Shown: positions 58,090-64,000 of the stretch, piece by piece
Numbering within the stretch: position 1 is the first letter of the stretch
Layout of the letters: each line of letters opens with the position of its first letter
Assembly: GCF_006711645.1 (NCBI RefSeq)
Contig: NZ_CP041247.1
Coordinates: forward strand, 868,001 to 932,000
Direction: 5' to 3'
DNA: 64,000 nt
DNA from: Klebsiella electrica
GTDB lineage: Bacteria > Pseudomonadota > Gammaproteobacteria > Enterobacterales > Enterobacteriaceae
Program-made: the position numbers and the translations under genes
Notes under the pieces: model-generated
The model's input: the letters and a program-made list of their open reading frames with translations, nothing else
Databases searched by the model: none
Told to the model about the DNA's origin: nothing

Positions 58090-59182
58090 GGTTGTCCTCT
58101 ATTGTCGCCCCGGGTTTGAGAAGGAGTGCGCAGCAGAAATTACCGATAAGGCCTCCCGCCTTGAGGTGTTTGGTTTTGCCCGGGTGAAAGAAGACTCCGG
58201 CTATGTCATTTTTGAGTGCTATCAGATGGAAGATGGCGACAAACTGGTGCGTGAACTGCCGTTCAGCTCGCTGGTTTTCGCCCGTCAGATGTTTGTAGCC
58301 GGCGAACTGCTGCGCGACCTGCCGCCGGAAGATCGCATCACGCCGATCGTCGGGATGCTGCAGGGCGTGGTCGAGAAGGGCGGCGATCTGCGGGTGGAAG
58401 TGGCCGATACCAATGAAAGCAAAGAGCTGATGAGGTTCTGCCGTAAGCTGACGGTACCGCTGCGCGCGGCGCTGCGTGACGCGGGCGTGCTCACTAACTA
58501 TGAAACGCCGAAGCGCCCGGTGGTGCATGTGTTCTTTATTGCCCCCGGCTGCTGCTATACCGGCTACTCGTACACCACCAACAACTCGCCGTTCTATATG
58601 GGGATCCCGCGTCTGAAGTTCCCGTCCGATGCGCCGAGCCGTTCTACGCTGAAGCTGGAAGAGGCGTTTCACGTCTTTATCCCGCAAGATGAGTGGGACG
58701 AGCGTCTGGGCAACGGGATGTATGCGGTGGATCTGGGGGCTTGTCCCGGCGGCTGGACCTATCAGCTGGTGAAACGCAACATGTGGGTCTCTTCCGTGGA
58801 TAACGGCCCGATGGCGCAGAGTCTGATGGATACCGGACAGGTGACCTGGCTGCGTGAAGATGGCTTCAAGTATCGTCCAACGCGCAACAACATCTCATGG
58901 ATGGTGTGCGATATGGTGGAGAAACCGGCGAAAGTGGCGGCGCTGATGGCGCAGTGGCTGGTGAACGGCTGGTGCCGGGAAACCATCTTTAACCTGAAGC
59001 TGCCGATGAAAAAGCGCTATGAAGAGCTGTCGCGTAACCTCGCCTATATCCAGGAACAGCTGGATGAACACGGGGTTAATGCCCAGATCCAGGCGCGCCA
59101 GCTGTATCACGACCGTGAAGAAGTGACCGTTCACGTCCGTCGCCTGTGGGCGGCCGTTGGCGGTCGTCGCGACGAACGCTAA
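58082..59182 (+). CDS. rlmM: 23S rRNA 2'-O-ribose C2498 methyltransferase RlmM
   Basis: A 366-residue SAM-dependent methyltransferase with an N-terminal THUMP-like domain. The SAM motif is [14 protein letters not shown] (about residues 219-232), with catalytic-tetrad regions VCDMVEKP and [13 protein letters not shown]. It is the same length as the E. coli enzyme. The [11 protein letters not shown] start was chosen by homology, two codons after another in-frame start. Confidence 0.96.
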   Translation: MNKVVLYCRPGFEKECAAEITDKASRLEVFGFARVKEDSGYVIFECYQMEDGDKLVRELPFSSLVFARQMFVAGELLRDLPPEDRITPIVGMLQGVVEKGGDLRVEVADTNESKELMRFCRKLTVPLRAALRDAGVLTNYETPKRPVVHVFFIAPGCCYTGYSYTTNNSPFYMGIPRLKFPSDAPSRSTLKLEEAFHVFIPQDEWDERLGNGMYAVDLGACPGGWTYQLVKRNMWVSSVDNGPMAQSLMDTGQVTWLREDGFKYRPTRNNISWMVCDMVEKPAKVAALMAQWLVNGWCRETIFNLKLPMKKRYEELSRNLAYIQEQLDEHGVNAQIQARQLYHDREEVTVHVRRLWAAVGGRRDER

Positions 59183-59195
59183 GCCCGCGTCGCGT

Positions 59196-59221
59196 CCCGG
59201 ATAACGGCTTCGTTATCCGGG
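59196..59221 (+). terminator. Hairpin after rlmM
   Basis: A perfect 11-bp stem CCCGGATAACG / CGTTATCCGGG with loop GCTT, 13 bp after the rlmM stop. Only a weak T-run follows; it may act as a terminator or a REP-like stabiliser between convergent rlmM and xni. Confidence 0.6.
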
Positions 59222-59327
59222 TTCTGCCACCATCTGCGCATCCGAAACAATGTGCGTCACATCACAGATGGTCAATCCTGGCCTGTACGATTGCAGGCTA
59301 CATCACCGGGCGGCTTCGCCCTGTCTG

Positions 59328-60089
59328 TTACGCCTGGGGGGCCAGCCGCAGCTGCTGTAAATTGCCGTCGAGCTGTAAATCGGTCTGCAGGCGGGCTATC
59401 TCGCGGCAGGTAAAGGCCATCTCTTTATGCTCTTCCAGTTTTTTACGCCATTTTTCAGGCACTTCTGCCAGCTGAGCATAGATGCCCTCCAGATCCTGAT
59501 ACTCCGTTAACAGTTGCGCCGCGCTCTTCGGTCCGATTCCGGCGACCCCCGGGACTTTTGAACTGCTTATTCCCGCCAGTCCCCAGTAATCAGGCAACTG
59601 CTCCGGCGTGACGCCGAACTCGTTGGCGATGAAAGGGGCGTCCAGCCAGCGTTTCTGAAAGTAGTCGCGGATCAGAATCGTCGGCGACAGCAGCTGGCAA
59701 TAGCCTTTATCGGTCGAGACGATCGTCGCCTGATGTCCGGCATGGGCGACTTTGCATGCCAGCGTGGCGGCGAGGTCGTCCGCCTCGTTGCCTGCTAAAG
59801 CCCAGCAGCGGATCCCGCGCTGCTCAAAGGCCGCGCGCAGGGCGGGCATTTCGGCGTCGAGGGTTTCCGGCATGGGCGCGCGTCCGGCTTTGTATTCCGG
59901 CAGGCGCTGGTGTCGCCAGCCCTGCGCGCGATCTTCGTCATCAAAAACCGCCACGGCATGGGTGGGCTGGCTATGAATGATGAGCTGCTCCAGCGCGTGC
60001 AGGCAGGTGTCAACGCAGGGGGACCCCTGCACCGCATGAATGCGGCGGATCAGATTGAGTGCGTCGACAATTAACAGATGAACGGCCAC
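59328..60089 (-). CDS. xni: Flap endonuclease Xni (ExoIX)
   Basis: A 253-residue 5'-nuclease-family protein related to the Pol I 5' nuclease domain, acting on flap DNA. Metal-binding regions are [33 protein letters not shown] and [12 protein letters not shown]; the helix-hairpin-helix is [20 protein letters not shown]. The start is a GTG behind a strong AGGAGG, giving [12 protein letters not shown] as in E. coli; upstream in-frame ATG would add 14 residues. Confidence 0.93.
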   Translation of the reverse strand: MAVHLLIVDALNLIRRIHAVQGSPCVDTCLHALEQLIIHSQPTHAVAVFDDEDRAQGWRHQRLPEYKAGRAPMPETLDAEMPALRAAFEQRGIRCWALAGNEADDLAATLACKVAHAGHQATIVSTDKGYCQLLSPTILIRDYFQKRWLDAPFIANEFGVTPEQLPDYWGLAGISSSKVPGVAGIGPKSAAQLLTEYQDLEGIYAQLAEVPEKWRKKLEEHKEMAFTCREIARLQTDLQLDGNLQQLRLAPQA

Positions 60090-60209
60090 AGATACCTCCT
60101 GGCGAGCCTGTCGAAACCGGCCCTTATTCACAGAACCTTAAGGGTATCATTGCCGTGGCGGAGAGGCTATCGGCACGGGGTCATTCGGGAAGAGGCGCCG
60201 CAAAGAGGC

Positions 60210-62153
60210 TTACTCGGCGTGCAGCAGCAGGCCCGCTTCGCTGTTGGTGGCCTCGCCGTACCAGACCGCTTCGCGGACTGATACCGGCTTGCCAATCAGA
60301 CCCAGCGCATAAAAACGGTCGGCAATAGTTTGCTGCGCGCGGATCACTTTGAGGTCCATCATCCGCGGGCGATGGCTGCGGCGGGCCAACGCCAGCGAGA
60401 GCGATGCGACGTTAATCCCCAGCTCCGCCGCCAGCAGCCCGGCGGCTTCATCCCGCCGACGATCGATAAACTGCCCGGTTTGCGTCAGCTCGTGCAGCAG
60501 GCGCTGCATGATATCGCCGTGGCGCGTCACGTAGTCGCGGCGCGACAGGTAGAACTGATGGTTTTGCACCCGACCTTCGCCGTTGGCCACCACCCGTAGC
60601 TCCCCGGTGTGTTCGGCGTCGCTTAACAGCGGATCCCACATCATCCAGGCATCCACCGCCAGATAGTCGCTGGCGGTCAGCGGGTATTTGGGCGGGGTGT
60701 AGACAATCCTGACGTCATTTAAGCCCAGCCCCGCCTCCTCGAGAATCTGCAACAGCAGCCAGTGTACGTTTGACCCTTTATTCAGCGCAATACGTTTCCC
60801 GCGCAAATCGGCAATTGTGCGGATCGCGCTATGCTGCGGGACAACCATCGCGACGCTTTGCGGCGCGGGCGGTTCCCACGCCACGTACACCAGCTCGCTG
60901 TTGCTGGACTGGGCAAAGACCGGCGGCGCTTCGCCGGTGGTGCCAAAATCGATTTCGTGACAGGCGAGGGCGTGCAGCAGCTGCGGTCCGGCGGGAAATT
61001 CGCTCCACAACACGCTGACGCCAAGATGGGCGAAGGCGCTCTCCAGACTCTGCCGGGCCTTTAAAATGCCCAGATTGCCAAAGCGCTGATAGCCAATTCG
61101 TAACTCGCGGTCGGCGGAAACGGCGCCGGACAGCGGGCGCGGCGGGATTTCTGGTCGCCGACGGCTTTTAATCAGTCCAATGTTGGCCAGCTGCGTGCGT
61201 AAGGTATGGCGACTGATGCCCAGCAGCGCCGCCGCCTGACTTTGGTTGTCATCGCAGCGGGCCATCGCCCCGCGGATCAGCGCCCCGGTCATGCGCTCCC
61301 ACAGCGCCTCGCCGGGTTGGTTAAGCTGCTGATAGATAAAACTATCCAGTTCGTTGTCCGTGGCGGTCGCCGGCGTATCGTGCAACGTGCTCAGCCGCAG
61401 CTGCGCGGGCGTGATCTCCTCCTCTTTGCTGAGCAGAACCGCGTTATGCAATGTATTTTCCAGTTCGCGGATATTGCCGGGCCACGGATAGTCCATCAGT
61501 CTCGCCAGCGTTTCCGGCGCCAGGCGGCGGGTCGGGCGGCCCAGGCGGCGGGCATATAGCGTTAAAAAGTGATTGGCCAGCTGAGGAATATCCTGGCGGC
61601 GCTGGCGCAGCGGCGGCAGCGGCACAATGGCGATATTCAAACGGTAGTAGAGGTCTTCGCGAAAGCGGCGTTCGCGGATCGCCTGGGCTAAATCGACATG
61701 GGTGGCGGCGATGACCCGCACATTCACTTTGATGGCCTTGCGCGAACCGACGCGGGTAATTTCCCGCTCCTGCAGCACGCGCAGCAGCTTAACCTGCAGC
61801 GGCAGGCTGAGTTCGCCGATCTCATCGAGCAGCAGGGTCCCGCCCTCGGCGGCTTCAAACCAGCCGGGGTGGCTCTGCACCGCGCCGGTAAAGGCGCCTT
61901 TTTCATGGCCGAAGAGTTCAGCTTCCGCCAGGCTTTCGGTCAGCGCGCCGCAGTTAACGGCAAGAAACGGCTGGTGGCGACGCGTGCTGTGATGATGAAG
62001 ATAGCGGGCGACCACCTCTTTACCGGTGCCGGTTTCGCCGACGATCAGCACGGTGGCTTCCGTGGGCGCCAGTTTATCCAGCAGGCTCTGAAACGCTTTC
62101 GACGCCGGGTCGATGAGCACGGGCGTATCGGACAGGGATTCAGGATTGAGCAT
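60210..62153 (-). CDS. Sigma-54 enhancer-binding protein fused to a C-terminal SsuA-like sulfonate-binding domain
   Basis: A 647-residue protein with an unusual domain order. Residues ~10-240 are a sigma-54-interacting AAA+ ATPase: Walker A GETGTGKE (39-46), GAFTGA loop (86-91), Walker B TLLLDEIGE (106-114), WPGNIREL (224-231). A Fis-type HTH follows (SQAAALLGISRHTLRTQLAN, 305-324). Residues ~348-620 match SsuA-type periplasmic sulfonate-binding proteins (SEFPAGPQLLHALACHEIDF, GTTGEAPPVFAQ, GKRIALNKGSN, VDAWMMWDPL) but without a signal peptide. No N-terminal receiver or GAF domain is present. A GGAGGT ribosome site precedes the ATG. Inferred role: a cytoplasmic sulfonate sensor that activates the divergent ssuD-type gene. 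Confidence 0.88.
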   Translation of the reverse strand: MLNPESLSDTPVLIDPASKAFQSLLDKLAPTEATVLIVGETGTGKEVVARYLHHHSTRRHQPFLAVNCGALTESLAEAELFGHEKGAFTGAVQSHPGWFEAAEGGTLLLDEIGELSLPLQVKLLRVLQEREITRVGSRKAIKVNVRVIAATHVDLAQAIRERRFREDLYYRLNIAIVPLPPLRQRRQDIPQLANHFLTLYARRLGRPTRRLAPETLARLMDYPWPGNIRELENTLHNAVLLSKEEEITPAQLRLSTLHDTPATATDNELDSFIYQQLNQPGEALWERMTGALIRGAMARCDDNQSQAAALLGISRHTLRTQLANIGLIKSRRRPEIPPRPLSGAVSADRELRIGYQRFGNLGILKARQSLESAFAHLGVSVLWSEFPAGPQLLHALACHEIDFGTTGEAPPVFAQSSNSELVYVAWEPPAPQSVAMVVPQHSAIRTIADLRGKRIALNKGSNVHWLLLQILEEAGLGLNDVRIVYTPPKYPLTASDYLAVDAWMMWDPLLSDAEHTGELRVVANGEGRVQNHQFYLSRRDYVTRHGDIMQRLLHELTQTGQFIDRRRDEAAGLLAAELGINVASLSLALARRSHRPRMMDLKVIRAQQTIADRFYALGLIGKPVSVREAVWYGEATNSEAGLLLHAE

Positions 62154-62424
62154 GGCGGACCTCCGTTAAATGACGCTTTGAACTTATCCTTTGCCGGCGG
62201 CAGACACCAGAGGGGGACGCCGCCGGTTTGCTGCAAAACCGACAGCGCCCACGCAGGCGCTGACGCATTTGCAACAGCTGAGACGCCGGACGTGTTTTTT
62301 AATACATTGATTTTGTTTTATTTATTTTCATCTCGTCGTTGGCACGATAATCGCTAACAGTCATATAACCAAATTAAAACATCTCTTCGATAAATATCGA
62401 ATATGGTTATATAGGAAATGGATA
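62154..62424. promoter_or_regulatory. Divergent control region of the sulfonate locus (271 bp)
   Basis: Non-coding DNA between the sigma-54 activator and the ssuD-type gene. It holds a -24/-12 promoter near 62339-62355 and, about 100 bp upstream of that, an odd palindrome TTTGCTGCAAA (62227-62237) and a related TTTGCAA at 62268-62274 that could be activator-binding sites. The activator's own promoter was not identified. Confidence 0.5.
62339..62355 (+). promoter_or_regulatory. Sigma-54 (-24/-12) promoter of the ssuD-type gene
   Basis: TTGGCACGATAATCGCT matches the sigma-54 consensus TGGCACG-N4-TTGCW with one mismatch (TCGC for TTGC) and exactly 10 bases between the invariant GG and GC. It faces the ssuD-type gene, about 70 bp upstream of its start. 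Confidence 0.75.
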
Positions 62425-63597
62425 ATGACGCAGAAAGCGAACGATAAGATCAATGTGTTCTGGTTTTTGCCCACCCACGGCGATGGCCGTTATCTGGGCA
62501 CCACTGAAGGCGGCCGCCCGGTGGATCTACCTTATCTCCAGCAGGTCGCGCTGGCCGCCGATAGCCTTGGCTATTACGGCGTCCTGATTCCGACCGGAAA
62601 AAGCTGCGAGGACTCCTGGCTGGTGGCGTCGGCGCTGGCGCCGTTGACCCGTCGCCTGCGTTATCTGGTGGCGGTGCGCCCTGGGCTACAGCCGCCGACG
62701 CTGGCGGCGCGAATGGCGGCTACCCTCGATCGTTTGTCGGAGGGGCGGCTGCTGATCAACGTGGTGACCGGCGGCGATCCGGTGGAGAACAAAGGCGATG
62801 GGATCTTCCTCAATCACAGTGAACGCTACCAGGTGACCCGCGAATTTCTCGACGTGTACTCCCGTTTGCTGAAAGGCGAAAAGGTGGACTATCGCGGCAA
62901 GCATATTCATGTCGAAGGGGCGGAGGTGCTGTTTCCGCCGGTGCAGGAAGATGGCCCGCCGCTCTATTTTGGCGGCTCGTCAGACGACGCCATCGACGTC
63001 GCCGCTGAGCATATCGACAGCTACTTAACCTGGGGCGAGCCGCCGGAAAAAGTGGCGGAAAAGCTGGCTATCGTCAGTGAACGCGCCGCCGCCCGTGGAC
63101 GCACCCTGCAATACGGTATTCGCCTGCACGTGATTGTCCGTGAAACGGAAGAGGAGGCCTGGGCCGCCGCCGACCGGCTGATTGCCCACCTGGATGATGA
63201 CACCATTGCCCAGGCGCAGAAGATTTTTGCGCGCATGGATTCCGCGGGCCAGGCGCGGATGAGCGCCCTGCACAACGGTTCCCGCGACAATCTGCGTATC
63301 GCGCCAAATCTGTGGGCCGGCGTTGGGCTGGTGCGCGGCGGGGCGGGGACGGCGCTGGTGGGCAATCCGCAGCAGGTGGCGGAGCGCATCCGTGAATATC
63401 AGGCGCTGGGGATCACTAACTTTATCTTCTCCGGCTACCCGCATCTGGAAGAGGCGCACCGCTTTGCCGAGCTGGTGATGCCGCTGCTGCCGCTGGCCAG
63501 CAACGCGCAGCCAAAGGCGCGCGGTGTCAATACCGGGCCGTTCGGTGAAACCATCGGCGGCGATAAGCGCCCGGTAAAACAGGTCAGCGCCAGCTGA
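62425..63597 (+). CDS. ssuD: FMNH2-dependent alkanesulfonate monooxygenase, SsuD family
   Basis: A 390-residue bacterial-luciferase-fold monooxygenase that releases sulfite from organosulfonates using reduced flavin. Conserved SsuD landmarks: [17 protein letters not shown], the active-site Cys in [20 protein letters not shown], the His in [14 protein letters not shown], and [11 protein letters not shown] with the mobile-loop region [14 protein letters not shown]. It is clearly related to but distinct from E. coli SsuD; the exact sulfonate, such as a larger or methyl-type one, is not readable. No flavin reductase (SsuE) lies within the window. It is probably transcribed from the sigma-54 promoter upstream. 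Confidence 0.88.
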   Translation: MTQKANDKINVFWFLPTHGDGRYLGTTEGGRPVDLPYLQQVALAADSLGYYGVLIPTGKSCEDSWLVASALAPLTRRLRYLVAVRPGLQPPTLAARMAATLDRLSEGRLLINVVTGGDPVENKGDGIFLNHSERYQVTREFLDVYSRLLKGEKVDYRGKHIHVEGAEVLFPPVQEDGPPLYFGGSSDDAIDVAAEHIDSYLTWGEPPEKVAEKLAIVSERAAARGRTLQYGIRLHVIVRETEEEAWAAADRLIAHLDDDTIAQAQKIFARMDSAGQARMSALHNGSRDNLRIAPNLWAGVGLVRGGAGTALVGNPQQVAERIREYQALGITNFIFSGYPHLEEAHRFAELVMPLLPLASNAQPKARGVNTGPFGETIGGDKRPVKQVSAS

Positions 63598-63643
63598 GCG
63601 GGGGTCGCTATGTTTCGCTTCTTCTTTTATAAGGCGGTGGCCT

Positions 63644-64000
63644 ATGCCCGCTGAACCTCACATCGTTATTGTCGGCGGCGGCTTTAGCGGCGCGGCGGTG
63701 GCGATTCATCTGCTTGGCCTGATGCCGCAAGGGCTACGGGTGACGCTGCTGGAGCCGCGTAGCGTTGTTGGCGCAGGCGTCGCCTATTCCACCGCGGAAC
63801 CCAGCCACCGCATCAACGTGCCCGCCTCGCGGATGCAGTTGGCCGGTGAGGAAGAGGGCGCTTTTGACCGCTGGTACCGTAGTCAGCCTGCTTTTGCTGA
63901 CGACCCGCAGGCGCGGCGTGAAGACGGCGCGCTGTACCCCCAGCGCGGCCAGTTTGGGCGCTATGTCAGCCAGCGTTTCGCCGCGGCGGTACAGGCGAGC
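63644..64000 (+). CDS. FAD/NAD(P)-binding protein, N-terminal part (cut by window end)
   Basis: The first 119 codons of an FAD/NAD(P)-binding protein. The dinucleotide-binding motif IVIVGGGFSGAAVAIHLL starts at residue 7, followed by GAGVAYSTAEPSHRINVPAS, the signature of the NAD_binding_9-type family. It lies 46 bp after the ssuD-type gene in the same direction and may act with it, for example in redox supply; that is inference. The ATG is preceded by AAGGCGG. A 14-codon frame (63610-63654) overlaps its start. Confidence 0.8.
   Translation, partial: MPAEPHIVIVGGGFSGAAVAIHLLGLMPQGLRVTLLEPRSVVGAGVAYSTAEPSHRINVPASRMQLAGEEEGAFDRWYRSQPAFADDPQARREDGALYPQRGQFGRYVSQRFAAAVQAS

Overview
The window is chromosomal DNA from an enterobacterium of the Klebsiella/Raoultella type. 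The Escherichia coli gene order araE-ygeA-lysR-lysA-galR-omr-aas-lplT-tas-ygdR-ygdQ-mutH-rppH-ptsP-lgt-thyA-ppdAB-ygdB-ppdC-recC-ptrA-recBD-argA-amiC-metZWV-mltA-csdLEA-gcvB/gcvA-ygdD-rlmM-xni is kept almost intact. Accessory blocks not found in E. coli K-12 sit at its seams. The species guess is inference: csc-type sucrose genes, oligogalacturonide uptake genes and a cob island together resemble the Klebsiella oxytoca complex or Raoultella.

Layout. 1-5.5 kb: the end of araE, then a csc-type sucrose locus (regulator, H+ symporter, GH32 hydrolase) with an added outer-membrane porin. 5.6-10.8 kb: the togMNAB oligogalacturonide ABC importer and kdgF, with three sequences that fit the KdgR box. 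10.8-20.6 kb: ygeA, lysR/lysA, an extra LacI-family regulator with its own palindromic operator, a GNAT acetyltransferase, galR, the twin small RNAs OmrB and OmrA, and aas-lplT. 20.6-46.2 kb: conserved housekeeping DNA, including methyl-directed mismatch repair (mutH), RNA 5'-end processing (rppH), nitrogen PTS (ptsP), lipoprotein maturation (lgt), thyA, the minor pseudopilin cluster, the recBCD-ptrA cluster, argA with two ARG boxes, and amiC. 46.2-51.6 kb: a reduced cobalamin island (cobD, cobalamin riboswitch, cbiB, cbiP, cobU, cobS) that has the late, cobinamide-to-cobalamin steps without the corrin-ring genes. 51.8-52.1 kb: three initiator tRNA genes in one reverse-strand transcription unit. 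52.3-60.1 kb: mltA, the tcdA-csdE-csdA sulfur/tRNA genes, GcvB/gcvA, ygdD, rlmM and xni. 60.2-64 kb: a sulfonate-sulfur locus with an unusual sigma-54 activator whose C-terminal half is an SsuA-like sulfonate-binding domain, divergent from an SsuD-type monooxygenase that has a recognisable -24/-12 promoter, then the start of an FAD/NAD(P)-binding protein cut by the window edge.

How the parts work together. The csc and tog blocks are plant-sugar uptake systems inserted on either side of the araE/ygeA boundary, and each carries matching control sites: paired CscR operators around a CRP site, and KdgR boxes. The most unusual system is the sulfonate locus, where a periplasmic-binding-protein fold appears to have become the cytoplasmic ligand sensor of an enhancer-binding protein. 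GC-rich REP/BIME-like repeats fill most of the longer gaps between operons. All functional calls come from reading the protein sequence and recalled family knowledge; no database search was run.
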